This document shows positions 56,107-64,000 of a stretch of DNA of 64,000 nt, in pieces; positions within the stretch are counted from its first letter, which is position 1, and each line of letters begins with the position of its first letter. Position numbers and translations under genes: made by a program. The notes under the pieces are model-generated. The model made no database searches and was not told where the DNA came from. It saw only the letters and a list, made by a program, of their open reading frames with translations. The stretch covers positions 1-64,000 of the forward strand of contig JADKIH010000016.1 of NCBI GenBank assembly GCA_016721305.1. Direction: 5' to 3'. This stretch comes from Bacteroidota bacterium. GTDB taxonomy: Bacteria > Bacteroidota > Bacteroidia > AKYH767-A > 2013-40CM-41-45.

Positions 56107-56910
56107 ATGTCTGAACAATCCATTGCCCAACTTCTGATAAATGCTGTTCAGACTTCCTTTCGGGCAGGATCTGAAATCATGAAGATTTACGATTTGGCTT
56201 TTGAAGTTGAACTAAAAGGAGATCTTTCACCTCTTACGGAAGCAGATAAGGCGTCGCATGAACTTATTATAAAGGAGCTGTCGGCTTTTGGTTATCCCAT
56301 TCTCAGCGAAGAAGGAAAATCGATTCCGTTTGAGGAACGCACGGCCTGGACAAAATACTGGTGCGTGGATCCGCTCGATGGAACTAAGGAGTTTATCAAG
56401 CGAAATGGCGAGTTTACTGTGAATATTGCTCTGATGGATAAGGACACGCCAATTATGGGAGTCATTTACCAGCCGGTCAAAGAAGTGGCTTTTGCGGCTA
56501 TTGTCGGAGGAAATGTTTATCGAATTGACTCGGCCGGTTTAGGCAAATTGTCAGCCGATACTCTGGACTCATACCGACTTACTGATACAGAAATCTCTTC
56601 GCAGGGGGAAATAAAAGTAGTTGCCAGCCGTTCTCATCGCTCTGTCGAGACCGAAGATTTTATAGCGGACTTAAAAAAGCAAGGTTCAAAGGTTTTACTG
56701 GTTAACTCCGGAAGTGCTCTGAAATTTTGCTTACTTGCCGAAGGGAAAGCCGATATCTATCCCCGCTTTGCTCCAACGATGGAATGGGATACAGCTGCCG
56801 GGCATGCGATTCTAAAAGCCTGCGGCAGAAATATCATCCTTTATCCGGGAACGGCAGAGATGAAATACAACAAACCTTCACTTGTTAATGACTGGTTCAT
56901 TGCCCGATAA
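56107..56910 (+). CDS. cysQ: 3'(2'),5'-bisphosphate nucleotidase (PAP phosphatase)
   Basis: A 267-residue inositol-monophosphatase-fold enzyme that clears 3'-phosphoadenosine 5'-phosphate (PAP), the by-product of sulfotransferases. The metal-binding motifs are GDLSPLTEADKASHELI, LSEEGKSIPFEER, and CVDPLDGTKEFIKRNGEFTVNIAL (DPLDGTKEF), with WDTAAGHAILKACG near the end. Its place between PAPS-synthesis genes and a sulfotransferase fits that role. Its 3' end overlaps the flippase start by 23 bases. Confidence 0.96.
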   Translation: MSEQSIAQLLINAVQTSFRAGSEIMKIYDLAFEVELKGDLSPLTEADKASHELIIKELSAFGYPILSEEGKSIPFEERTAWTKYWCVDPLDGTKEFIKRNGEFTVNIALMDKDTPIMGVIYQPVKEVAFAAIVGGNVYRIDSAGLGKLSADTLDSYRLTDTEISSQGEIKVVASRSHRSVETEDFIADLKKQGSKVLLVNSGSALKFCLLAEGKADIYPRFAPTMEWDTAAGHAILKACGRNIILYPGTAEMKYNKPSLVNDWFIAR

Positions 56911-58225
56911 AATTCGTAGTATCATTCAGCGTTTCCGGAATGATAAGGAATATGCTGAACTTATTCGGACAAGTTTTCTTGCCTTGCTGGTACGAATGGC
57001 CGGAGTTATTACAGGCTTCGTTGTTACTCTTCTTACTTCCCGTTTTTTTGGCGCTGATGCATTGGGCCTGGTTTCAATCTGTCTGGCGATACTAAGTTTT
57101 GCCTCTGTTTTCGGAAAGCTCGGACTCGATGTTGCTCTCATGAAATTTGTAGCTGAATATGCTATGAAAAATGATTACGGTACTATCAAGGCAATTTACC
57201 TGTCGGCGATGAAAGTGATTCTACCGCTAACACTGCTGATATCTGTTGCTCTTTATTTTCTTTCCGGTTTTATTGCAGAAAATTATTTTCATAAACCGTA
57301 TCTGGAAGCAATTCTAAAAATCAATGCGTGGCTTGCCTTGCCGCTTGTTTTGATATTGGTGAACTCAGAATGTATTCGTGGACTGAAGAAGATTCGCGCA
57401 TATACTTTTTTTCAAACTGTCTCGGTCAGTTTTTTTGCAATGATCGTATTGCTCATCGTTTCGCAAACTCATTCAGAAAAAGAAGTTCCGGCTTATGTGC
57501 AATTTGGTTGCATAGGCTTATCGGGTACACTAAGCTTAATTCTGTGGCTTTACTACAGCAAGTTTACTACATCCAAAGTTGTCGAGAAATTTCCTTTGCG
57601 CGAATTGATGAAAACTTCTTCGCCGATGTTTTTCACAACACTCATGCAATTGCTGATGTCGTGGGCAGGAACGTTAATTCTCGCTGCGTGGAGTACGGAA
57701 TCAGACGTAGGTATTTATAACGCACTCGTCCGTATTTCTGTCTTTACGAATATTACTATTCTTGCAATCAATAGTCTGGCAATGCCCCGCTTCGCTGAAG
57801 CATATGCGGCAGGGAAATATGATTTACTCAAGCAGAATTCGCGTGAATCGTCACGCTTGATATTTGTAACTTCCTTGCCAATTTTCGTTGTCTTGTCGCT
57901 TTGCCCGGCTTTCGTTCTTTCTGTTTTCGGGAAGGAATTCCCGAGCCATGAGGAAGCGCTTTATGTTCTTTTAGCAGGTCAGTTCATTATTACCTTCGTT
58001 GGGCTTCCTTCTCAAATCCTGAATATGACGGGTCGGCAACATGTGTTAAGGAATATTGCCATCGTTTCGGCGATCGTTAATATTACCTCTTGCCTGATAC
58101 TTACGCCGGCTTACGGACTTATGGGTACTTGTATCGGACAGGTTTTTGGGATATTTACGTGGACTTTACTCTGCGTTCTGAGTGTGAAACGCCATTTTGG
58201 CTTTTACACGTTCTTTAGCCTTTAA
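56888..58225 (+). CDS. polysaccharide flippase (MOP/Wzx superfamily)
   Basis: A 445-residue membrane protein with about 12-14 predicted helices, opening ELIRTSFLALLVRMAGVITGFVVTLLTSRFFGADALGLVSI, a typical Wzx/MATE-like start. The middle includes KTSSPMFFTTLMQLLMSWAGTLILAAWSTESDVGIYNALVRIS. It is predicted to flip lipid-linked oligosaccharide repeat units across the inner membrane. An upstream TTG at 56882 is possible. The overlap with cysQ suggests translational coupling of sulfate metabolism and polysaccharide export. Confidence 0.9.
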   Translation: MTGSLPDKIRSIIQRFRNDKEYAELIRTSFLALLVRMAGVITGFVVTLLTSRFFGADALGLVSICLAILSFASVFGKLGLDVALMKFVAEYAMKNDYGTIKAIYLSAMKVILPLTLLISVALYFLSGFIAENYFHKPYLEAILKINAWLALPLVLILVNSECIRGLKKIRAYTFFQTVSVSFFAMIVLLIVSQTHSEKEVPAYVQFGCIGLSGTLSLILWLYYSKFTTSKVVEKFPLRELMKTSSPMFFTTLMQLLMSWAGTLILAAWSTESDVGIYNALVRISVFTNITILAINSLAMPRFAEAYAAGKYDLLKQNSRESSRLIFVTSLPIFVVLSLCPAFVLSVFGKEFPSHEEALYVLLAGQFIITFVGLPSQILNMTGRQHVLRNIAIVSAIVNITSCLILTPAYGLMGTCIGQVFGIFTWTLLCVLSVKRHFGFYTFFSL

Positions 58226-58293
58226 TTCTCCAAAGCGCTTCTTTTCCTCCTTCATTTGTGGCCGGAAGACCTCAAAATTCCCTTTAGGTTTTG

Positions 58294-58301
58294 TACTTTC
58301 G
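58294..58301 (+). promoter_or_regulatory. -7-like box (TACTTTCG) for the polymerase gene
   Basis: TACTTTCG lies 16 bases before the ATG at 58318. The TTCG variant recurs at five other places in this window. Confidence 0.45.
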
Positions 58302-58317
58302 TCGCTAGACAAAACAG

Positions 58318-59610
58318 ATGCTGAACGACGCCTTGCATACTAAATTACATCCGCTGCTTGCATATACGCTGCTGTTTTTGATCTATACGTCTACGTTCCG
58401 AATATTTGCCACTTTACCTTTGGAGAGTATTCACCAATCGTTGTCGACATTCGCCATCATACTCCTTTCGGGTTATTATTTGTTGAGCATGTTTCTCAAC
58501 TTTCGTCGTAGCCGAATTACAAGGCTCGATATTTTGATGTGGGTTTTTATCATCGTTAACTTCCTGGCCGCATTCAAAGGGCATGAGGTTTTTGGACAAC
58601 CATACTACTACGGCATCATGGCTCAACGTTCGGTCTTGCTCTCGCTCTCCGGAATATTGCTGATATCGCTTCTGAATAAGGGATGGATTACCATTAATCA
58701 AGTAGAAAAATCATTCCTCTATATTTCACTGTCGCTCTTATTCATTTTCTACTTCTTCTTCCTCTTTGTTAACCCTGTGAAATTTACGGATGCCGAATTC
58801 GTTGCCTACTCTCCAATTCGCGGTTATCGCTACCGTTTCCAATTTGCCCTGGTTATCATGCTCTTGTTTTATTCGTTGTTTAAAATATCGCATGAACAAA
58901 AATCGCGTTTTGTGATCATCGCAATTATGATCTTATTCTATCTGATCTATTTCCTTCAGTCGAGAACAACGTTGGTGGTATTAGCCATTACAATCATGAT
59001 TTATTTCGCCCGTAATTTTACGACGAGGGAGAAACTTAGAAATACAATGATCTATGGTGGATTGGGATTCGTAGCTGTTACGTTATTGTTTTCGTTGGGA
59101 TATACATCGCTCTTTGATAAATACCATTTGCTTTATCAGAACGTGTTTAATGTATTTTTGGGTGAATCTCCGGATGAAGCATCTTCGGCTGTACGGTTTA
59201 TGGAGTTTAATACGGCTTTAGATTATATCAAAAAGAATCCACTCCTCGGAAACGGATTTATTTCGAATCAATGGAATGGAGGGTGGCACGATTTACTTGG
59301 GTATTTTTATCCGGTCGATATTGGCATTTTAGGAAATGTTTTCGTATTCGGGATTCTTGGTACTGTCGTTATTTATCTTCCGTTTTTCTATTCATTGTCG
59401 ATGTCAAGAAAGGTGAGAACGAATCACGTGTTTTTCAAAACGTGTGAGTACATGCTCCTGTTTTTCTTCCTCTGTATGTTCTTCTCCGCAGTAAATATTC
59501 GGGACTCAAGCAGTATTATCTTCCTGGTTTGTTTGCTCTATTATTTCAGATATCATTATTCACCGCAGACTGATGTATATTCAGTTTCGCCAAATCCTGT
59601 TACGACATGA
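58318..59610 (+). CDS. O-antigen polymerase/ligase-like membrane protein (Wzy-type)
   Basis: A 430-residue protein with about 11 hydrophobic helices and one large extracytoplasmic loop (about residues 275-335, containing RFMEFNTALDYIKKNPLLGNGFISNQW). This topology and the loop are typical of Wzy polymerases and WaaL-type ligases, and I cannot tell which from sequence. Next to a flippase, a polymerase role is the more likely. Its ATG-TAG end overlaps the sulfotransferase by 4 bases (ATGA). Confidence 0.78.
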   Translation: MLNDALHTKLHPLLAYTLLFLIYTSTFRIFATLPLESIHQSLSTFAIILLSGYYLLSMFLNFRRSRITRLDILMWVFIIVNFLAAFKGHEVFGQPYYYGIMAQRSVLLSLSGILLISLLNKGWITINQVEKSFLYISLSLLFIFYFFFLFVNPVKFTDAEFVAYSPIRGYRYRFQFALVIMLLFYSLFKISHEQKSRFVIIAIMILFYLIYFLQSRTTLVVLAITIMIYFARNFTTREKLRNTMIYGGLGFVAVTLLFSLGYTSLFDKYHLLYQNVFNVFLGESPDEASSAVRFMEFNTALDYIKKNPLLGNGFISNQWNGGWHDLLGYFYPVDIGILGNVFVFGILGTVVIYLPFFYSLSMSRKVRTNHVFFKTCEYMLLFFFLCMFFSAVNIRDSSSIIFLVCLLYYFRYHYSPQTDVYSVSPNPVTT

Positions 59611-60515
59611 AGTTTCCTCAATTTATCGTAGCCGGAACAGCGCGCGCCGGAACAACGGCTTTGTACGCCTATTTACGCCAGCACCCGCAGATTTTCCTTC
59701 CTGTTGTTAAGGAGCCTTGCTTCTTTACTTTCGCCGGCGAGGAAATTGAATTTACTAAAGGGAAATTTGCTTTTGCAGTGAACGATATTGAGGTTTACGG
59801 ACAACTATATAAAAAGGCAGCAGAAGATCAGATTACGGGTGATATTTCAACTCCCTATCTGTACAAGTACGAAAAGACAATATCAAACATTAAAATGCTT
59901 CACGATTATCCGGAGCAAATTAAAGTAATTATTATTCTTCGAAATCCGGTTGAGCGCGCCTACTCGCAGTACATGTGGCGAGTTCGTGATGGAAGGGAAG
60001 AGTTTACATTCGAAGAAGCGCTGGAGCAGGAAGCTAATCGAATGAAAAAGAATTATAGCTTCGATTACTTCTATAAAGACAGGGGATTGTACTATGAACA
60101 GGTAAAGGCTTATTTGTCGAATTTCAAAAACGTCAAAATCTTTTTGTTTGAAGATTTGAAAACGAATCCGACACACACTCTTGCGGAAATTTGCAAATTC
60201 ATAGGCGTGGATGACTCTTTTCATTTCGCCAAAAGAAATCCGAATGCCAGCTTTATTCCGAAATCGGCAATGTTGAGCAGATTAATGACAATAGAAAGCA
60301 AAACGAAATTTAAGCTTCTCAATTTTTTACCGGGCCAATTGCGATCAACTATTACTCAGCAATTGTTTAAACTGAATGCCTCTAAGCAAGAAATTCCAAA
60401 AATAAATCCGGATACAAGAACACGTTTAATAGAGTTCTTTCGTGATGACATATTAAAGCTGGAGCAATTAATTCAACGCGATTTGTCCGCATGGCTTGAG
60501 AAGGAGAAGGTATGA
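59607..60515 (+). CDS. PAPS-dependent sulfotransferase
   Basis: A 302-residue sulfotransferase. The 5'-phosphosulfate-binding loop is VAGTARAGTTALYAYLRQHP (about 8-27), and the 3'-phosphate-binding motif is LRNPVERAYSQYMWRVRDG (about 111-129). Both fit the heparan/carbohydrate sulfotransferase branch (Sulfotransfer_1 family). It moves sulfate from PAPS to a hydroxyl or amine of a glycan, giving PAP as by-product. PAPS synthesis (cysDNC) and PAP removal (cysQ) lie directly upstream. It overlaps both neighbours by 4 bases, so it is fully embedded in the polysaccharide operon. Confidence 0.92.
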   Translation: MKFPQFIVAGTARAGTTALYAYLRQHPQIFLPVVKEPCFFTFAGEEIEFTKGKFAFAVNDIEVYGQLYKKAAEDQITGDISTPYLYKYEKTISNIKMLHDYPEQIKVIIILRNPVERAYSQYMWRVRDGREEFTFEEALEQEANRMKKNYSFDYFYKDRGLYYEQVKAYLSNFKNVKIFLFEDLKTNPTHTLAEICKFIGVDDSFHFAKRNPNASFIPKSAMLSRLMTIESKTKFKLLNFLPGQLRSTITQQLFKLNASKQEIPKINPDTRTRLIEFFRDDILKLEQLIQRDLSAWLEKEKV

Positions 60516-61615
60516 GTATGGAAAGGAAAATAGCCATTGTAGACCCCGTCGGCTGTAAAGCCGGCCTTGATCATTACGATCGGGAACTGGCTGCCTCTTT
60601 ACGTAAACAAGGATTTTCTGTGGACATCTACAGCAATTTTTCAGATACTGATGAAGAGCTTAGAGTCTTCCCATTTCGATTTTGGAGAAATCCTCTACTG
60701 ATTCCTACTTTGTATTTAATTTATCGACGACTCATCGCCCGATGTGTAGCGACTAATATAAGAACCATTATCTGCCATTTGTTTCATGCGAATAAAATAG
60801 ATCTCTGGTTTTTGAAACGTTGCAAACAGTTTAACTTATATACGATTGTTATTCTACACGATGTTGAAAGTCATTTGTCAAATACAGATAATGATCAGAA
60901 ATTGGATGAGTGTCTCAATCAGGCAACTCAAATAATCGTGCACTCGCAATTTTCCCGGGCTGAATTAGTGGCTAAATTCAATAAAAAGTACGAAGGAAAT
61001 ACAGTTACTATTCCACACGGGCATTTTCTTTCTCTTCCCACGCGTACATCGAGGATTGAGGCGTACAAGAAGCTTAAGTTAAACCCAAACAAAAAGTATG
61101 TTTTGTTTTTCGGAATGATTAAGCCCACAAAAGGCCTCGACGTTTTGATTAAGGCGATGAAAGATCAGAATGCTGATCTTATTATTGCCGGTCGTTTGAG
61201 AAAGCAATCATTCGATGAATTCGAGCAATTGATAAGCGAGAATAATCTGAGGGATCGGGTACATCGTTTTGTCAGATATATCAGCAATGATGAACGGGAT
61301 TTGTTCTTTAAAGTGGCCGATTTAATTGTACTTCCGTATGAGAAGGTTTATCAAAGCGGAGTTTTGTTGATGGCAATGAGCTATGGTTTGCCTGTCGTTG
61401 TTTCGGATTTATTGCCATTCCGTGAAATTGTTCAGCATAAGATAAACGGACTTGTCTTCAAGAAAGGTGATGTGGGCGATTTGTCGGAGAAAATTATGGA
61501 AGCTCTTTTAAAAACCGAGGAAACTGAATCCAGAGCAAAGAGAGCTCATGACGATATGAAAACCAATCACAGTTGGGATGATTTCGCCGATAAAGTGAAA
61601 GGAATGATTGGATGA
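60512..61615 (+). CDS. GT4-family glycosyltransferase
   Basis: A 367-residue GT-B protein. The N-terminal half has CKAGLDHYDRELAASLRKQGF, and the C-terminal half has KPTKGLDVLIKAMKDQNADLIIAGRL and EKVYQSGVLLMAMSYGLPVVVSDLLPFREIVQHKINGLVF with the EX7E-type nucleotide-sugar pocket region. GT4 enzymes transfer a sugar from a nucleotide donor with retention. It overlaps the sulfotransferase by 4 bases and the next GT4 gene by 4 bases. Donor and acceptor unknown. Confidence 0.9.
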   Translation: MSMERKIAIVDPVGCKAGLDHYDRELAASLRKQGFSVDIYSNFSDTDEELRVFPFRFWRNPLLIPTLYLIYRRLIARCVATNIRTIICHLFHANKIDLWFLKRCKQFNLYTIVILHDVESHLSNTDNDQKLDECLNQATQIIVHSQFSRAELVAKFNKKYEGNTVTIPHGHFLSLPTRTSRIEAYKKLKLNPNKKYVLFFGMIKPTKGLDVLIKAMKDQNADLIIAGRLRKQSFDEFEQLISENNLRDRVHRFVRYISNDERDLFFKVADLIVLPYEKVYQSGVLLMAMSYGLPVVVSDLLPFREIVQHKINGLVFKKGDVGDLSEKIMEALLKTEETESRAKRAHDDMKTNHSWDDFADKVKGMIG

Positions 61616-62703
61616 AAGTAGCAATTATAGGTACTCGCGGAATTCCGGCTGCCTATGGCGGTTTTGAAACTTTCGCCTTCCGTTTGTCTGCAGGTTTGGC
61701 AGAAGCAGGTATCGATATAACTGTGGTCAATGAGAAGTCACATGTGTGTACTATTCCATTGGCGAAGAATATTCAGGTTGTTCACTCTAATTACGACAAG
61801 TCTACGAACCCATTGCAATTCTATAGAGATTCTCTGCGAATGACGGAAAATGAGCATGACATTGTTTTGGTTTGCGGAGTGGGCGGTGCTTTCTTTTATC
61901 CGAATAAAAATGCAAGAGCTATAATTATCACCAATGTGGATGGCCTTGAACATTTGCGAAAGAAGTATACATTTTTGCAGCGGCGATTGGTGTACATGTT
62001 GCAGAGAATTGCTAACAAGCGAAGCGATTATCTTATCGCAGATTCAAAGGAAGTCGAAAGCTATTGGAAAAAACGTTTTGCGAATTCTTCCGAAAAACTC
62101 CGCTCCATTTCTTACGGCGCCGATTTAATATCGCAAGCGAATGAGAGCCTGCTTCAAAAATTTGGAATAGAGGCAGAGAATTATTTTCTTGTTATTGCAC
62201 GCTTGGTGCCGGAGAATAATATTGAAATGATTATTAATGGGTTTAAAATGTCAGGCTCCCGGCGAAAGTTGGTAATACTGGGTGACACGAACGATAATCC
62301 ATATAGTAGAGATGTGGCTAAAATGGCTTCTGATAGCATAATCTTCGCGGGTGCAATCTACGATGAAGAAATTGTACGTGCGTTGAGATTTCATGCTTTT
62401 GCATATCTTCATGGCCATTCTGTTGGTGGGACGAATCCATCTTTAGTCGAAGCAATGGCCGCAAGTTGTGCTTGTGTTTGTTTTAAAACGGTATTTAATT
62501 CAGAAGTTACAAACGATAAGCAATTATCTTTTATTTCAAGCGATGAATTATCGGCGCAGCTGAATTTGCTTGAATCGAATGAAACATTACGCAAGCGAAT
62601 GAAGAAAGATGCATTCGAACTTGCGAAGAATAATTATTCATGGGAAGGAATCACGACTTCTTACATTACACTCTTTAATAAGCTACTCGGTGAGCGAAGA
62701 TAA
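61612..62703 (+). CDS. GT4-family glycosyltransferase with DUF1972-type N-terminus
   Basis: A 363-residue GT-B protein opening MKVAIIGTRGIPAAYGGFETF, the hallmark of the DUF1972/rhamnosyltransferase-like group, with FAYLHGHSVGGTNPSLVEAMAASCACVCF in the donor-binding half. The adjacent KVVFSLxY-type active region is not distinctive enough to name the sugar. Retaining GT4 chemistry is likely. The end overlaps the next gene's proposed start by 14 bases. Confidence 0.9.
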   Translation: MKVAIIGTRGIPAAYGGFETFAFRLSAGLAEAGIDITVVNEKSHVCTIPLAKNIQVVHSNYDKSTNPLQFYRDSLRMTENEHDIVLVCGVGGAFFYPNKNARAIIITNVDGLEHLRKKYTFLQRRLVYMLQRIANKRSDYLIADSKEVESYWKKRFANSSEKLRSISYGADLISQANESLLQKFGIEAENYFLVIARLVPENNIEMIINGFKMSGSRRKLVILGDTNDNPYSRDVAKMASDSIIFAGAIYDEEIVRALRFHAFAYLHGHSVGGTNPSLVEAMAASCACVCFKTVFNSEVTNDKQLSFISSDELSAQLNLLESNETLRKRMKKDAFELAKNNYSWEGITTSYITLFNKLLGERR

Positions 62704-63742
62704 ACAGATACGATTTTGGGGTGATGAACCTTTTGGCAGATTGGCAAGATTGGCTTCATCAACCTATTCCGGTCGTGAGATTGCTGATTCCGATTATCTC
62801 GAATGGGAGTATAGCGCCAATCCTGATGGGAATGCCATCATTGCGGTGGAAGAGGAGAGGAAAAATCTGAATGGTCAATATTTGGTACTGCCACGAAAAT
62901 ATTGGGATGGAAAGAGTATTCTTCGTGGTTCGCTTTCGGTGAACACGCTTACTCATCCCGCAGTCCGTGGCAAAGGGGTTTTTCCGCGTCTTGCAGAAAA
63001 AGTTTATGAAGAATGTGTAAAGGGTAAGATTGATATCACATTGGGATTTCCCAATCCGGCTTCTAAGCCGATATTTCTTAGTAAGCTTAATTTTCAAAGC
63101 ATAGGTGAGCTTGATTTGTATGTGAAAACAATCAATCCGATTCGTGCTGCATTTACCGTAATATTTAATCGAAGAAATAAAAGCGGTGAAGAAATATTTT
63201 CAAATAATGAAGAGGCGCATTCAAGTTCCGTTTCCAGATTCAGTTTTCAGAACGATTCAGAATTGTACCAAGCTTTTCTGAAAAAGTTCAATTCGGCTGA
63301 TCGGATCACTACTTATCGTTCTCCTGAGTTTTTGAAATGGCGTTATATGCAAGTTCCGATTCGACGTTATTCTATTCTCAAAGAGAAGAATGAAAATGGA
63401 ATCACTGCTCTTGCTGTTATTCGTATGAAATACATTTATGGCCTGCGTTGTGGCATTGTTACCGATCTTATGACGGATGGAGAAGTAGATTCGGGAAAGA
63501 AAATCATCTCTGAAATTCACCGTATGTCGGCCACCGATAATCTCGATTTGCTCATTTTCGCCGGCTCAGGAAATTCTCGCGAGGCAAAACTTGTAACCCA
63601 AAACGGTTTCCGTAAAATGTCGAGCAAGTTATTGCCACAATCGTTGACAGCCATTCTACGGGTTCACAATACTGAAATTTCGGCGGAAGATTTCCCGGAG
63701 TCGAAGTGGTTTCTTACTTTCGGGGATTACGATATTTTTTAA
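62690..63742 (+). CDS. GNAT-like acyltransferase-type protein, function unknown
   Basis: A protein of about 350 residues with an N-terminal domain resembling GNAT acyltransferases: VNTLTHPAVRGKGVFPRLAEKVYEEC and LGFPNPASKPIF, where RGKGVFPRL is the acetyl-CoA-binding motif A-type loop. The C-terminal half (about 190-350) has YRSPEFLKWRYMQVP and ends with a second GNAT-like segment (FAGSGNSREAKLVTQNGFRKM). Similar proteins occur in polysaccharide clusters. The start is set at GTG 62690 because an upstream ATG at 62609 would overlap the previous gene by 95 bases. Confidence 0.72.
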   Translation: MSEDKQIRFWGDEPFGRLARLASSTYSGREIADSDYLEWEYSANPDGNAIIAVEEERKNLNGQYLVLPRKYWDGKSILRGSLSVNTLTHPAVRGKGVFPRLAEKVYEECVKGKIDITLGFPNPASKPIFLSKLNFQSIGELDLYVKTINPIRAAFTVIFNRRNKSGEEIFSNNEEAHSSSVSRFSFQNDSELYQAFLKKFNSADRITTYRSPEFLKWRYMQVPIRRYSILKEKNENGITALAVIRMKYIYGLRCGIVTDLMTDGEVDSGKKIISEIHRMSATDNLDLLIFAGSGNSREAKLVTQNGFRKMSSKLLPQSLTAILRVHNTEISAEDFPESKWFLTFGDYDIF

Positions 63743-63743
63743 G

Positions 63744-64000
63744 ATGAAAATTCTGACGATCGACTTAGAAGACTGGTTTCATATTCTGGCTCATTCCGAA
63801 ACGGAGCGACCTGAGCAATGGGAGCGGTTTGAAAGCAGAGTAGAGCGAAATACTGATCGTATTTTGGAAGCCTTAGATCAAAGAAATATTCGAGCTACTT
63901 TTTTTGTACTCGGATGGATTGCCGAGCGTTTTCCCGAGCTTGTGAAGAGAGTAGGCGAGAAGCATGAGCTTGCTTGCCATTCGTACAGTCATCAATTATT
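63744..64000 (+). CDS. polysaccharide deacetylase, NodB-like (partial, truncated by window end)
   Basis: The first 85 residues open MKILTIDLEDWFHILAHSE and continue with TDRILEALDQRNIRATFFVLGWIAERFPELVKRVGEKHEL, then HSYSHQL. The LTIDLEDWF aspartates, FFVLGW and HSYSHQ are the metal-binding motifs of NodB-type deacetylases, in the DUF3473-containing group linked to exopolysaccharide loci. It follows the previous stop by 1 base. The rest of the gene lies beyond the window. Confidence 0.9.
   Translation, partial: MKILTIDLEDWFHILAHSETERPEQWERFESRVERNTDRILEALDQRNIRATFFVLGWIAERFPELVKRVGEKHELACHSYSHQL

Overview
The window looks like a chromosomal contig of a Bacteroidota bacterium, on a low-to-moderate GC background. 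The evidence is a SprA-type type IX secretion (T9SS) pore in the order maeB-ruvA-sprA-gcvH-vanZ, at least four proteins with T9SS C-terminal sorting domains, Omp28, LuxE-like and DUF4296-type families, and promoter-like TAnnTTTG boxes (with TTTA/TTCG variants) in place of E. coli -10/-35 boxes. No rRNA, tRNA, CRISPR array or complete transposon was recognised.

Layout. 1-10.7 kb is housekeeping: the end of 2-oxoglutarate dehydrogenase E1 and its E2, nadB, a NifU-like Fe-S protein, a LuxE-like protein, tyrS, an SDR enzyme, a DUF4296-like lipoprotein, pyrC and a polyprenol-phosphate glycosyltransferase. Gene ends here are decorated by short heptamer/octamer repeat arrays and hairpins that often supply the stop codon. 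10.8-24.2 kb is accessory: a T9SS beta-helix protein, an RRM protein, a ParE/RelE-type toxin-antitoxin pair, ruvB, and an AT-rich three-gene operon of secreted proteins that includes a 2051-residue SprB-repeat/beta-helix protein and a predicted seven-bladed propeller. 24.4-40.3 kb holds a ribbon-helix-helix-like protein with an SPFH protein, queG, ubiX, vanZ, gcvH, sprA, ruvA, a REPIN-like inverted repeat, maeB and a broken T9SS protein.

40.5-46.2 kb is a cell-envelope thiol cluster: a T9SS Omp28/thioredoxin-like protein, TlpA, a beta-barrel protein, an Omp28 lipoprotein and a small barrel. 46.4-49.4 kb has a GT2 glycosyltransferase and a GT-C-like membrane protein. 49.7-53.1 kb is deoC with a catalytic aldehyde dehydrogenase and a shortened one without the catalytic half. 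53.1-64 kb joins PAPS synthesis and recycling (cysC, cysD, cysN, cysQ) to a flippase, an O-antigen-polymerase-like protein, a PAPS-type sulfotransferase, two GT4 glycosyltransferases, a GNAT-like protein and a polysaccharide deacetylase cut by the window end. Read together, this is best explained as a locus for a sulfated surface polysaccharide.

Five genes (nadB, the 15996 secreted protein, sprA, ruvA, maeB) need a one- or two-base correction in a coding-strand poly-A run to read as full-length proteins. A sixth (39809-40349) is also frame-broken. This points to homopolymer indels in the assembly or to real decay, and it should be settled before any of these genes is called a pseudogene.
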